A DNA stretch of 64,000 nucleotides. It comes from CAVTJX01 sp963735175. GTDB taxonomy: Bacteria; Electryoneota; RPQS01. Every line of letters begins with the position of its first letter. Within the stretch, counting starts at the first letter, position 1. The notes beneath the pieces were generated by a model that did no database searches, was not told the origin of the DNA, and saw only the letters and a list, made by a program, of their open reading frames with translations. Shown here piece by piece: positions 44,475 to 54,419 of this stretch. The stretch covers positions 124,001 to 188,000 of the forward strand of contig CAVTJX010000008.1 of assembly GCA_963735175.1 (NCBI GenBank), read 5' to 3'. The translations under genes and the position numbers were made by a program.

Positions 44475-44966
44475 TCAGCGCAAATGAAATTCCCAGTACG
44501 TCATGTCGCGGCCGGGCTGGGGATGCTCGGGGCGCTCGGTCAGCCACACGGCCTCGAAGGTCGTCCAGGTCTCACGGATTAACTCGTCCGCCGTGAACGT
44601 GCGCTCGTAGCTGGCGGACAGTGGCAGGCTGTCGACGCGACTGCGGAACCAGTGATCGACGAGGCCGCTGTCGATGGCGGTAATCGCAATGTCAACCAGC
44701 GAATCGCCGGCAACGGTCAGATCGACGGTGTAGTCGCTTTGGCCCACATCCACAGCGGTACTGTAGACGATGCGATTGTGGACTTCGCCGCGCTCATCCA
44801 GTTCCAGCGGGCGCAGCGCGGTTTTCGCGGCGGCCAGCGGCATGCCGAGACGCAGTGTGAACTCGGTCGCGGGCAGCACGATCCGCCGCGGCGAAATCAC
44901 CGCCGGCGGTTCCGCCGTGCAGAGTTGCGCGCTCCACAGCAGAATCAGGAGACGGCAAAGTAACAT
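44475..44966 (-). CDS. Hypothetical exported protein downstream of TonB receptor
   Basis: 163 residues. The N-terminal hydrophobic run LLCRLLILLWSAQLCTA is a likely signal peptide. The rest is a mixed alpha/beta sequence (LPATEFTLRLGMPLAAAKTA, YTVDLTVAGDSLVDIAITAI, ETWTTFEAVWLTERPEHP) with no recognised motif. Its ATG (44964-44966) directly abuts the TonB receptor stop (44967-44969), so both genes share one transcript. A periplasmic or outer-membrane partner of the receptor is plausible. No family recognised. Confidence 0.65.
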   Translation of the reverse strand: MLLCRLLILLWSAQLCTAEPPAVISPRRIVLPATEFTLRLGMPLAAAKTALRPLELDERGEVHNRIVYSTAVDVGQSDYTVDLTVAGDSLVDIAITAIDSGLVDHWFRSRVDSLPLSASYERTFTADELIRETWTTFEAVWLTERPEHPQPGRDMTYWEFHLR

Positions 44967-47064
44967 TTAGAGCCCCGCAGTGCCGATGGAAAGGCCGCCA
45001 AAGATCGCGCGCGGCATGCCCGCCTCAAAATAGCGGCCGCCGGAATCGTTGGCCTGAATGAAGGTGACATAGGTTTCGTCCGTCAGGTTCTGCACGCCGC
45101 ACTGCCAGGACGCGCTGAGGAACTTAACCGGCAACTTTCCGCCGATGGCCGCGCCCAGCACCATATAACCGTCGGCCTTGACGGTGTTGTCGATATTGGC
45201 CCAGGCGGCGCCCGAGGCGCGGGCGTTCACTTCGGCAAAGAAAAATTCGCGCGGTTCAAATCGTGCCACGCCGCTGACCGTGTTCGGCGAAACGCCCGGC
45301 AGCTTCTTGTCGGTGAAGTCGCCGAGGCCGGTTTTATAATCGGTGAAGGCAAAATCGGCGACGCTGATGGCAAGACCCGCGAAGCCCAGCCGCTCGCGTG
45401 TGAGCCGCGCCGATAGTTCGACGCCCTGATGCACGGCTTCGGCGGCGTTGGTAAAGAGTTTTTCGCCGGCCTGCCGGTCGGGCACAATCGCGTCGGTAAT
45501 GCGCATGCGATACACCGTGGCTTCCCAACGCGCCGCGCAACCCGCCAGCGGCTGCTCGCCGCGCACCCCCAGCTCCACGGTGAGCGTGCGCTGCGGCTTG
45601 ACGTCATAGCCGAGCGTGTTCTCGCTTTCGCTCAGCGTCGGCGTTTCAAATCCGCCGCAGAGCGAACCGAAAGCCACGACGTCCGGCGTCAGGTGATAGC
45701 GTAGTGCGAGCCGCGGCGTGACGGCGTCTTTATCGTAGGTGACCGTCGGATCGGGCGAATCCAAGAACTCGTCATAGAAGAACACGTGGTCATAGCGCAG
45801 GCCGAGCATCGCGCCCCACACATTTTTGCGTTCGACTTCCCACTGCGCGAAGTAGCCCTGTCCCCATTGCCGTTCCTGTTCCTGCGAGCGCAGCACGTCG
45901 CCGCGCTGCCCGGCGAGGTTATCGTAGAATGCGACCGGCCCATCCTGCAATTGCTGGTCGGCCCCGACGATGACTTCGGTTTCGTAGCGGCCGGCGATTT
46001 CGCCCTGCCATTGCGCCCTGCAGCGTGCCGCCAAGGATGTAGCGCGTGATCGTCTGGTACTTGCCGTTTTCGCGGGCGCGATCGAGTTTTTTGATCGCGC
46101 CGTAGGGCGTCAGGCGCAGTTGAAAACCCGCGCCAAAAGCCCGCGAGTAATCGAGACCAAGGCGGCCCTTGCGCGTGATGCGGCCCACGTCGAGGGCTTT
46201 GTACGTCGAATCGGCCTGCAGCGGATCGGCCTTGAACTGCGCTTCCGTCAGCGTGCCCGGCAAATCGGCCGTCACGTGCGTGAGGTAGAACAGGCTGCGC
46301 AAATTCGCGCGCGGCGTGGCGTACACTGTCCACGAGCCGGAAACAATCTGGCCCTGATATGCGCTGTGCTCGCGCCAGCCGTCGGCGCGGGTCTGTGAAA
46401 GATTGATGGCGCCGCCTTCGCCGCCGCGGCCTTCCGCGAAGTCGAGCGTGAATTCGCGGAAATCGAACGAGGCCGTAATCGCGCTGTCGGAACGGCCGGG
46501 GCCGGTGCCCGCGGCGAGGTCCACGCGCGAAAAGCCGTAGCCGCCACCCTGCACGCCCGCGCGAATCCCGGCGGTCGGGAAACTTGAAGCCGTGCGCAGA
46601 TTGACGACGCCGCCGGCGGCATTGCCGTAGAGCGCTGAGCCCGCGCCGCGCAGCACTTCCACGCGGTCGAGGCTGCTGGCTTCGATACCCTCAAGGCGCG
46701 TCTGGCCGTCGGGTTCGGATTCGGGAATGCCGTCGTAGAGTACGCGCACCCCGCGCACGCCGCTGTTCGAGCGCGCGCCGAGGCCGCGCACCGCGAGGCG
46801 GATATCGTCCGTGCCAAAGCGCGTGTTTGCCGAGAGGCCGGGCACGAGTAGCAGATTGTCCGACAAGCCCAGGCCGCGATGCGCCGGTTGATCCTCGGAT
46901 CGCAAGGTGGTAATCGCCGACGGGTTTTCCAGCCAGCGAAATTCCGAGCGCGTGCCCGTCACGGTCTGCTCAGGCAGAATATAGTTGACGGTATCGAGTC
47001 CGGGTTCGCTCGCGGAAGCGACGGAGAACAGGGCCAGCAGTAGCAGGAAGCACAGTGGCATCAA
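44967..47064 (-). CDS. TonB-dependent outer-membrane receptor, one frame break
   Basis: About 699 residues. Signal peptide MPLCFLLLLALFSVASA; plug domain with LPEQTVTGTRSEFRWLENP (TonB-box-like start), LLLVPGLSANTRFGTDDIRL, VRGLGARSNSGVRGVRVLYD and VEVLRGAGSALYGNAAGGVV, typical of siderophore/vitamin receptors. The frame shifts near 46015; the barrel continues (NVWGAMLGLRYDHVFFYDEF, RLALRYHLTPDVVAFGSLC, GVELSARLTRERLGFAGLAI, LTDETYVTFIQANDSGGRY). Most similar in style to iron-siderophore (FecA/FhuA-like) receptors. It runs in an operon with the exported gene at 44475. Confidence 0.87.
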
Positions 47065-47076
47065 CAGGAACCCTTT

Positions 47077-48510
47077 TTACTTGAGGTAAAGAACCTTCGT
47101 GGCCCGCGTCGTCTCCGCGGTGCGCAGCGTCAATGAAGTAAACACCGCCGGCGATTGTCGGCGACCACCGGGCCACATGCGCCCCCGCCGTAACCGTGCC
47201 GGAATGAATCACCGCCACCCGCTGCCCCAGCAGATTGTACGCCGCCAGTTCCACCTCCCCCGACTGCGGCAGTACATAGTCAATCCGCAATTCGCTGTTA
47301 AACGGATTCGGATACGCGGACCATGCAAAGGATGAAGGCGAAAGGCTGACGGATGACTGCGGAATCGCAAGCGGCGTGTCCCAGCCGACGGAGGCCAATT
47401 TCAGCAGGCGGGCCGGCGATTCCCCGGCTTCATATTCCAGCCACAGCATCACCACGCGGCCGTCGGTGTGGATGGCCATTGACGCCGCAAGCAGGTCGTT
47501 CGCCGTGGGCGGACGGTCAATCTTCACCCGCAAACTGGTGCAACGCGCCGCTGGTATCGGCCCGCGTCAGTACAGACCGTCATCGCCCCACATCAGCCAC
47601 GCAAGACCCCAATTACGATGCTTGGCCGTGGCCGCCGGCGGTGTGTTCTGCGAGATGTGCGCGTAGCTTTGTCCGTCCGCAATTCAAACAGCGTTGTCCC
47701 ATTGGCGCAGGAGATCGCAAACAATCTGCCGTTGGGCATCGCCAGAAACGCTACAAGATTGTTCGCGCCCGAGTACCCATTGGGAGGGAAACCGGGTGCC
47801 ACAAGGGGATGAAGAGTGTCCAATACCAGCACGCCATATTGCACATCTGAGCATCAAGACCAGGCTGTCACTGACCGAGTGGATGAGTGACGCATCGCCG
47901 ACCAGGGGTAAAAGCAGGGACGTTAGGCACTCCGCGGCTTGCGGCGAGCAGATTCTCGAGAAGAGACTGTTGCCGCCTTCCTGATGCCAGGGATTACCGA
48001 TTGTCCATTCGTTTTCCCAGGCGGAAATGAAGCCGCCTCCGAAACATATCGGCTAATGTCAGGCAGGAATTGCGGCTGGTGCTGAACCAATCGCCGCTGT
48101 ACCAATCCTCCGACGAATCAATTACCACGGCCGTGTCCGGCGCATCAAACCCGTGGAACACGCGGGTGACATTGCCGGTAGCGGTGGTATCATGCACCAG
48201 CACCGACCAACCCATTTCCGAACCACTCCACACCGCCCCGCACAGCAACCGGCCCCAGCCCACGTCGGGCCCCGGGAGCGCCTGCGGTTCCAAGATCAGA
48301 CGATCCACTTTCCAGCGAGGCCACCGCGTGAAAGACGCTATTGCCGACCTGATAGAAGAGATCGGCCATGCTGTCTTCACGGAGCGTGACGAACAGATTT
48401 TCCGCCGTCACTGTGTCCGGGAAGGCGAGCAAGACAGAAGGCCCTTGCAGAGGCTGCGCCCAACCCACCGCCACAGCCAGTAACAGAACCGCCAGAAGAC
48501 AGCAGCGCAT
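47077..48510 (-). CDS. T9SS-exported protein, heavily frame-disrupted, paralogue of the next gene
   Basis: Start 48510 (MRCCLLAVLLLAVAVGWAQP, signal) with ggaggaacgatc before ATG. Segments in several frames: EMGWSVLVHDTTATGNVTRV and DWYSGDWFSTSRNSCLT; then YGVLVLDTLHPLVAPGFPPN and GRLFAISCANGTTLFELRTD; then AIHTDGRVVMLWLEYEAGE, KLASVGWDTPLAIPQSSVSL. The T9SS tail is SAYPNPFNSELRIDYVLPQS, YNLLGQRVAVIHSG, AGGVYF, then after a shift TLRTAETTRATKVLYLK and a TAA at 47077. About six insertions would be needed, so details are unreliable. Similar to 48577-50018 in leader and tail. Confidence 0.6.
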
Positions 48511-48544
48511 GATCGTTCCTCCGGATTGCGGAAGGGAAGCAAAA

Positions 48545-48566
48545 TGTAGCGCCCAGCTTGCTGGGC
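48545..48566 (+). repeat. REP-like palindrome, gtagcgcccagc family
   Basis: tgtagcgcccagcttgctgg gc, between the two T9SS paralogues. Reverse complement of 17702-17722. Confidence 0.7.
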
Positions 48567-48576
48567 CGCATCAGCG

Positions 48577-50018
48577 TTATTTCAGGTAGACGACCTTCTG
48601 CATACGCGATTCCGAACCGGCGGTCAAGCGGACGAGGTAGATGCCTGTCGCGCCCGTAGGCTGCCACAGCGCCTCGTGCGATCCCGCGGTCTGCAAGTCG
48701 TCATGCAGCCGCGCTACTTCCTGTCCCAGCAAGTTGTAGACCGCGAGCGTAACGGGCTGCGGCGCGGATAATTCATAGCGCAGGCGCAGCGCGCTGTTGA
48801 AGGGATTGGGATACGCGGCAAGGCTGAAAGATGAAGGCGGATGAAGTCGCCATTGGCTCCCGCGAGTTCAACGGTGTATCCCAGCCCAGAGTAACCATTC
48901 GCAGCCGCGAGCCGCTGCCGTCTGCGAGCCCAGTCTCAATCCATAACACAACCAGGACTCCGCTGTCAGCAGCAGTAATGTCTGCACCCGTGATCCGGTA
49001 GCCGGGTGCAGGCTGTGCGACCAATCCGGGAGATAGACTCACGACTCCATTCGTGTTCGCCCGGATCAAATAACGCTCGGTGGGACCGCCGGAAAGCCAA
49101 GCGATGCCGTATGCTCGAGTGCACGACGGACTCCAGCGGTGGGGCGGGCGAAGAAAAAAGCGTCGTACACTCTTGTGCGCCTTCAAACCCCCAGAGCCGC
49201 GTTTCCGTGCCGCTGGTGAGCAGTATGCCACCGCCATTCGGATTCAGCAGCAACTCGCGCGGCCGTCCGTAACAGCACAGGCTGGCCATGGCTTCGGCAA
49301 CCCATCCGCCGTCGCGGCGGATTGCGTAGATGATGCCGGTGAAGGTCCCCCCCTCACCCAATACGGTAACCAGCGTATCCGGCCCCAGCGCGGCCAGCGC
49401 CAGATTTCCCCCAGAGATATTGATCTGCTCGCCGACCACCGGCCAGCCGATGGTGTCGATGGAGGTGATCTCCAGCGCAAATAAACTGGAACCGCCGCAG
49501 GACCACGGGCCGAAATCCTGCGTCCACTCATCAATCCAACTGAGCCAGTAACCGCCGGTGGCGAGCGGACTGAGGCGCGGCGAAACGTTGACACTGGAAC
49601 TGCCGCCCGGAATGCCACTCGGATTCGCGCCTTCGTCGATTTGGTTCACAGATTCCACGTACCGCCCGCCGGATAAAAGCCAGGTGCGATTGAGGCCATT
49701 CTGGGAACCATAGATCAGGCCCGTCCACTCAGGACCATGGCTTGCCAGATCGCAAATCTCGAGCGGCCAACCGGGGGCGAAAGTCAACGGCGACAGAGTA
49801 TCCGCCGTCCAATCCATTGCCGCAGCTATAGGTGCAGAGAAAAGCGTGTCATGGATACTGAGAAATACGGTCGCGGCCGTGTCACCCCGCATCACCACAC
49901 GCGGATGATTCACCGGCGCACCATCCGGGAACTCCGCCACCGTAAACGGCCCTTGCAAAGGTTGCCCCCAACCCACCGCCACAGCCAGGAACAGAACCGC
50001 CAGAACACAGCAGCGCAT
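48577..50018 (-). CDS. T9SS-exported protein, two frame breaks
   Basis: Start 50018 (MRCCVLAVLFLAVAVGWGQP). Long intact part with VVMRGDTAATVFLSIHDTLF, TWLLSGGRYVESVNQIDEGA, LATGGYWLSWIDEWTQDFGP, LALAALGPDTLVTVLGEGG and YGRPRELLLNPNGGGILL: repeated four-strand units of about 50 residues suggesting a beta-propeller. Breaks near 49090 and 48840 lead to SRLRMVTLGWDTPLN and the T9SS tail (YPNPFNSALRLRYE, YNLLGQEVARL, end KVVYLK at 48577). The first 95 bases, including the ribosome site and signal peptide, are almost identical to those of 47077-48510, though the mature parts differ. Confidence 0.75.
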
Positions 50019-50053
50019 GATCGTTCCTCCGGATTGCGGATAATGCGGATGCA

Positions 50054-50085
50054 AACAGGGGCACGGATTAATCCGTGCCCCTGTT
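50054..50085. terminator. Terminator after aminotransferase gene
   Basis: aacaggggcacggat (50054-50068) pairs perfectly with atccgtgcccctgtt (50071-50085) around a 2-base loop. It follows the minus-strand stop at 50102. Confidence 0.75.
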
Positions 50086-50101
50086 GCGTCATCGGTCCAA
50101 C

Positions 50102-51178
50102 TTAGGCGGCCGGGATCAGTTCGTCCAGCCAGCCCAGCAACTCTTTCATCTCGGCCATCGTCACGTCGCCCATGTGGGCGATGCGGAAGGTCTTCTCTTT
50201 CAGATCGCCGTAGCCGTTGGAAATAATGGCATGATGCGCCTTGGACAGCGCCTTGTTCAAATCGGCGATGGAGATGCCCTTGGTGTTGTTGATGCACGTG
50301 AGCGTGTTGGACTCGTAGCCCTTCTCGGGGAAGAGTTCAAAACCGCGCTTGACGGCCCACGCGCGCACGAGCTTTGCCATCTCGATGTGGCGGTTCCAGC
50401 GGTTTTCGAGGCCTTCCTCATTGACGATATGATTGGCCTGCGACATCAATCCGAAGATGAGCGGAATCGCCGGGGTGTGCGGCGTCTGGGCCTTATCGTT
50501 GTACTTCTTGGCGTCCACGAAGTTGACGTAGTAGCCGGGGGCTTTGGCTTGCGCGGCGCGGGCCATCGCCTTGTTCGAAATCATCGTCACGCACAGGCCG
50601 GTGGGCAGGCCCCAGCACTTCTGCGTGCCGGCGAGGCAAACGTCGAGGCCGAGCTTGTCGCACTCGATCTTGTCGCCCGCCATGGCGGAAACGGCGTCGA
50701 CGCAGAACATCACGTCGGGATATTTCTTCAGCACCTGCGAAACCTGCTCGATGGGCGCGCGCACGCCGGTGGAGGTCTCGTTGAAGACCATGCACAGCAC
50801 GTCATACTGCCCGGTGGCGAGGGCCTTGTCGATCATCTCGGCGGTGACCGCCTTGCCCCAGGGCACTTCCAGCTTGTCGGCGGGAATGCCATTGTAACCG
50901 GCGATTTCAAACCAGCGCTTGGAAAACGCGCCGTTCACGGTGGTCAGCACCTTCTTCTGGCACAGATTGCGGATCGAACCCTCCATTACTCCCGTCGCCG
51001 AGCAGGTAAAGAGAATCACATCCTGTTCGGTGTAGAGAATCGATTTCAGCAGGGGGATCAGCGCCGCATGCAGATCCTTGTACTTCTGCGTGCGATGGCC
51101 GATTTGCGGGGTGGCCACAGCCTGGAGGAGTTCGGGCCGGACTTCGGAGGGTCCCGGGATAAATAATTTGTCGTGCAT
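50102..51178 (-). CDS. Class V aminotransferase (serine/alanine-glyoxylate or phosphoserine type)
   Basis: 358 residues, PLP enzyme of fold type I class V. N-terminal FIPGPSEVRPELLQA, then GHRTQKYKDLHA, ILFTCSATGVMEGSIRNL (PLP phosphate region), CVDAVSAMAGDKIE (Asp and acid near the cofactor), and the lysine motif LAGTQKCWGLPTGLCV. C-terminal GISIADLNKAL and FRIAHMGDVTMAEMKELLGW are typical. Members act as serine-glyoxylate, alanine-glyoxylate or phosphohydroxypyruvate aminotransferases; in anaerobes they often serve serine synthesis next to SerA. Here SerA lies about 6 kb downstream, so that pairing is suggestive only. Confidence 0.9.
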   Translation of the reverse strand: MHDKLFIPGPSEVRPELLQAVATPQIGHRTQKYKDLHAALIPLLKSILYTEQDVILFTCSATGVMEGSIRNLCQKKVLTTVNGAFSKRWFEIAGYNGIPADKLEVPWGKAVTAEMIDKALATGQYDVLCMVFNETSTGVRAPIEQVSQVLKKYPDVMFCVDAVSAMAGDKIECDKLGLDVCLAGTQKCWGLPTGLCVTMISNKAMARAAQAKAPGYYVNFVDAKKYNDKAQTPHTPAIPLIFGLMSQANHIVNEEGLENRWNRHIEMAKLVRAWAVKRGFELFPEKGYESNTLTCINNTKGISIADLNKALSKAHHAIISNGYGDLKEKTFRIAHMGDVTMAEMKELLGWLDELIPAA

Positions 51179-51421
51179 GGTCAGCTCAAAGTTATAAAGG
51201 GTTTGTTTTTGTTAGGCTTGCAATCGTGAGCACAGGCGGCTACGGTTACGTTCAAAAAGTAACAAATTCCCCCGTGAAAGGCAACCCGGAGGGCGGCTAA
51301 TCTGCGGATTGTGAGCGCTTTGCGGTGGCGCGTTGCCTTTGTTACGGAATAGTGTATCTTTGAAGGATGCATGCTCGGAATCCCGCTCGGAACGGGTCGA
51401 CTTACTCATAAGGATACCGCC

Positions 51422-51880
51422 ATGAATTCACGTCTTCGTTATCTATTGCCCGTGCTCTGCGTGCTGGGGCTACTTATCGCCGCCGCGTTCAGCGCCCGCA
51501 GTTCCCATGCGCAAATGACCACCAAAGAGGAACCGGCGGACACGCTGGTGAAGCGCGTCGAAGGCGGCGCGGGCGATTCCACCGGGGCTGGCGCGTGGCT
51601 GCATGTGGATGTCGAAACGAGCTACGGCTGGTTCTGGCAGAAATCCGTCGGCCGCGCCTACCTAACCAAGACCCGCGAAAGCAAAGAGCGCGTGAAAGCG
51701 GCCAAGCTCTGCGTCCGCCTCGTCGCCCACGACTCCACCGAAAAATGCGTCACCGGCCAGGATTCGCTCGTCGTCGTCGAACACAAAAAAGGCATGGGCA
51801 TCCCCAAGCGCGTCGCCCGCGTCGCCGCCTGGACCATCAACCCCACCCGCGACACCACCCGCGTCCAGCTTGCGCCCTGA
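51422..51880 (+). CDS. Hypothetical exported protein, 152 residues
   Basis: Start ATG 51422, with an earlier in-frame GTG-like extension rejected because the signal peptide (LRYLLPVLCVLGLLIAAAFS then ARSSHA) begins here. Mature part AWLHVDVETSYGWFWQKSVG, AAKLCVRLVAHDSTEKC and VVVEHKKGMGIPKRVARVAA has a mix of beta strands and two cysteines, possibly a disulfide. No recognised domain. Divergent from the aminotransferase and followed by a 630-base repeat region. Confidence 0.7.
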   Translation: MNSRLRYLLPVLCVLGLLIAAAFSARSSHAQMTTKEEPADTLVKRVEGGAGDSTGAGAWLHVDVETSYGWFWQKSVGRAYLTKTRESKERVKAAKLCVRLVAHDSTEKCVTGQDSLVVVEHKKGMGIPKRVARVAAWTINPTRDTTRVQLAP

Positions 51881-51971
51881 CCAACGATGAAGGATGATCG
51901 GCGGCGGAACCCCAAATCCTACTTCCGGCGGCCTCCGGCCGCCTTTCGGAAAGCGCCACCCCCGCCATATT

Positions 51972-51999
51972 GCCGCGCGGGGATCCCGCTCCCCGCGCG
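51972..51999. repeat. GC hairpin, gccgcgcgggg family
   Basis: gccgcgcgggga, loop tcccgc, tccccgcgcg. Same stem as 15675-15703. Confidence 0.6.
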
Positions 52000-52098
52000 A
52001 TCACAGACAAAAACCCGGCCGCAATCTGCATCAACGCCGTGCATGCGCCTCGCCGCGATCCGGAATCCCATTCATCGTAGCGTCTGTTCTTCGGCCGT

Positions 52099-52227
52099 TA
52101 TCCTGACCGTCTGTACTGCTCGTCATCCTGACCGTCTTCGGGAAGGATCTCCAGCGGCGACCACCTCTATTATCGCTGGCTACGCCCCCATCGCGTCGTC
52201 ATCCTGACCGTCCGCGGGAAGGATCTC
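52099..52227 (+). repeat. Tandem-spaced atcctgaccgtc...gggaaggatctc repeats
   Basis: Two full copies, gtcatcctgaccgtc then cgggaaggatctc (52122-52151 and 52198-52227), and one partial (52099-52112). Full units begin 76 bases apart. The opposite ends atcct and aggat pair, so each unit is a short hairpin. Confidence 0.65.
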
Positions 52228-52508
52228 AGCTTCTCGCCGGGCTTGCGTGGGTAGTTCCATCGAGGCAGGCGTCTTTCGTTTTCGCTTGCCCGAGTTGAGC
52301 GCGTAGGGGCTGATTGCATCGCCCGCCAAGGGAATGCACCCATTTGAATTTCGATTGATTCAGGTTAGGTCCGTGAGACCCCCGCGACCCGTAAGAGAAA
52401 CTAATTGATGCAACCCCCCTCCTTTATAAGACTTGACCCTTCCTTGGACTATGGATCGAATGCGGCAATTCACGTCAACCACTGATAAAGCGTTTCACGG
52501 GAGAAACA

Positions 52509-53645
52509 ATGTCCCTTCAGACTGAAATCGATGCTCGGAAAATGACAATCCATTCGGATAGTTATCCGATGTCAATCGGCGAATTGATGAGCATGTATCA
52601 AGCAGAAGAACTTGATATTCATCCCGAATTTCAGAGGCTTTACAGATGGAATGAAACACAAAAATCCAAGCTGATTGAGTCAATTCTACTTGGCATCCCA
52701 ATCCCTCCGATATTTGTCTCCCAACGTGAAGACGGGGTCTGGGATGTTATTGACGGTGTCCAACGCTTGGGTACGATTTTCGAGTTTGTCGGCCTGTATA
52801 TTGATGAAGCAGGAAGACCGCTCGAAGGTAGCGCACTGACTGCAACCCAATATCTGCCGAGTTTGGATGGTATCCGTTGGCAAAATGACGAGGATCCTGA
52901 GCATGCATTCTCCCAAGCGCTGCGCCTAATATTCAAGCGGGGTAAGCTGGATATTGTGATGATTAAGAAAGAGAGTGAACCCAATTCGAAATTCGACATG
53001 TTTCAACGATTGAATACACTGGGAAGCAGGTTGTCCGATCAAGAAGTTCGCAATTGTCTCTTAGTGATGATTAATCGAGGAATGTTCACTTGGTTGAAAG
53101 ATCGCGCCGAGACGACAAGTTTTCGCTCCTGCATTTCTTTGTCAGAAAGGCTCTTTGATGAGAAATACGACTGGGAACTCGTGCTCCGCTTTCTTGTACT
53201 CTTAGAAACAGATGCGGAACAACTGCGGCGCATTAACGATTTCTCTGACTTTCTTACCAATGCCGTACAAAGGATAGCCGAGAATGCTGAATACGATTTC
53301 CCCGCCAAACAAGTAGTATTTGCAAAAACGTTTGAACTATTAGATAGCCTGATGGGCGACAACTGTTTCAAACGGTATGATGCGACTCGTGATAAGTATA
53401 TTGGCGCTTTTACGATCTCAGCATTCGAGGTAATAGCGGTCGGGCTTGCCACCAATATTGATTATTGGTACGCTCGGCGGGATGATATTGGCAATATGGA
53501 ACGACTCAGAACCTTGATAAACACATTTTGGGGCGATCTCTCGATACAAGGGCATTATGGCATGGGCGTGCGTGCGTCTACTCGCATCTCTCACTTAGTA
53601 CCTTTCGGAAAGAGGTGGTTTCATAATGAAACCGCGCACAACTAA
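52509..53645 (+). CDS. DUF262 (GmrSD/ParB-like) protein, partner of HEPN gene
   Basis: 378 residues, intact. N-terminal DUF262 domain: LDIHPEFQRLYRWNETQKSK, LIESILLGIPIPPIFVSQRE, VWDVIDGVQRLGTIFEFV. The DGVQR motif corresponds to the DGQQR/DGxQR nucleotide or nuclease site of the ParB-Srx/GmrS fold, with Q changed to V at one place. Then MFQRLNTLGSRLSDQEVRN, the second conserved block. The C-terminal half is helical and unnamed. DUF262 occurs in GmrSD-type restriction of modified DNA (known). The stop overlaps the HEPN gene by 20 bases. The DNA is AT-rich compared with neighbours, indicating horizontal transfer. Confidence 0.85.
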   Translation: MSLQTEIDARKMTIHSDSYPMSIGELMSMYQAEELDIHPEFQRLYRWNETQKSKLIESILLGIPIPPIFVSQREDGVWDVIDGVQRLGTIFEFVGLYIDEAGRPLEGSALTATQYLPSLDGIRWQNDEDPEHAFSQALRLIFKRGKLDIVMIKKESEPNSKFDMFQRLNTLGSRLSDQEVRNCLLVMINRGMFTWLKDRAETTSFRSCISLSERLFDEKYDWELVLRFLVLLETDAEQLRRINDFSDFLTNAVQRIAENAEYDFPAKQVVFAKTFELLDSLMGDNCFKRYDATRDKYIGAFTISAFEVIAVGLATNIDYWYARRDDIGNMERLRTLINTFWGDLSIQGHYGMGVRASTRISHLVPFGKRWFHNETAHN

Positions 53646-54267
53646 TCAGCTTTCTGATCTTCTTGATAATGAGATGAGTTGGCGGCGTAGAGAACTCGTT
53701 ACGTTAAGGCAAACAGTTGAAAACGCACGTGACCACGAACTTCCGCTTGTGCTTCGCGCAGGAGTTCTGCTTTTATATGCGCATTGGGAAGGATTTGTGA
53801 AGCAGACCGCCCAATATTATCTTGAATATGTAGCGGCACAGAGACTTCAGTACAAAGACTTGCAAGAAAATTTTCTTGCTCATGTTATGCACGGGCGTAT
53901 CGTGCAGTTTTATGAGTCAAAGAAGGCGACCTTTCATGTTGAGTTCTTTAAGTTTCTCCGGCAGAGAATGTCAGATACGGCACCTTTGGAAAACTACTGC
54001 ACTGTCAATACGCAGGCTAACCTGAATTCTGATGTCTTCAAGGAAATCGTCAATACGCTAGGTCTGAATTACAAGGACTATGAGCTGAAAGAGAAACTCA
54101 TTGACTACAGGTTGCTTAAGAACAGAAATGAAATCGCACACGGAGAGGCATCTCTTATTGACCGTGCTGACTTCTATCTTCTTTATAATGAGATCATGGC
54201 CATTATGGAAGATTTCCGCACGCAGATTATCAACTCTGCCGTTTTGAATTCTTATAAGGTTGCGTGA
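53626..54267 (+). CDS. MAE_28990/MAE_18760-like HEPN protein
   Basis: 213 residues. N-terminal part LLDNEMSWRRRELVTLRQTV, LRAGVLLLYAHWEGFVKQTA fits the MAE_28990/18760 HEPN family. The C-terminal LLKNRNEIAHGEASLI carries the R-x4-H catalytic motif (RNEIAH), which in HEPN toxins cuts RNA. Start ATG 53626 lies inside the end of the DUF262 gene, with gaggtgg upstream, so the two are translationally coupled. The pair is a likely toxin-sensor or abortive-infection module; the function is inferred from domains, not shown. The next gene is a transporter with a damaged start. Confidence 0.85.
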   Translation: MKPRTTNQLSDLLDNEMSWRRRELVTLRQTVENARDHELPLVLRAGVLLLYAHWEGFVKQTAQYYLEYVAAQRLQYKDLQENFLAHVMHGRIVQFYESKKATFHVEFFKFLRQRMSDTAPLENYCTVNTQANLNSDVFKEIVNTLGLNYKDYELKEKLIDYRLLKNRNEIAHGEASLIDRADFYLLYNEIMAIMEDFRTQIINSAVLNSYKVA

Positions 54268-54419
54268 TTCACCGATGAAGTTCGAATTGAGTCTGACTTA
54301 GCAGAATTATCTACTCGGGATTCACAATATACCCTGAGGTTCTCATCGGCAACCTAAACAATCTTGACTGGGCGATTATCATCGCCTACAACGTCCTCAG
54401 CCTCGCCGTCGGACTGATC

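Larger units (their letters stand above)
51881..52508. other. 628-base gene-free stretch of mixed repeats
   Basis: Holds a gccgcgcgggg hairpin (51972-51999), half of the ccgggtt element (52006-52025), and three direct copies of tcctgaccgt(c) with ggaaggatctc (52099-52112, 52122-52151, 52198-52227). From about 52320 the DNA turns AT-rich, which is the left side of the DUF262-HEPN module. A perfect attachment repeat is not visible. Confidence 0.55.

Noticed and set aside
52099..52227. CRISPR array
   Set aside because: Only two to three units with atcct/aggat ends and no uniform spacers; no cas genes anywhere in the window.
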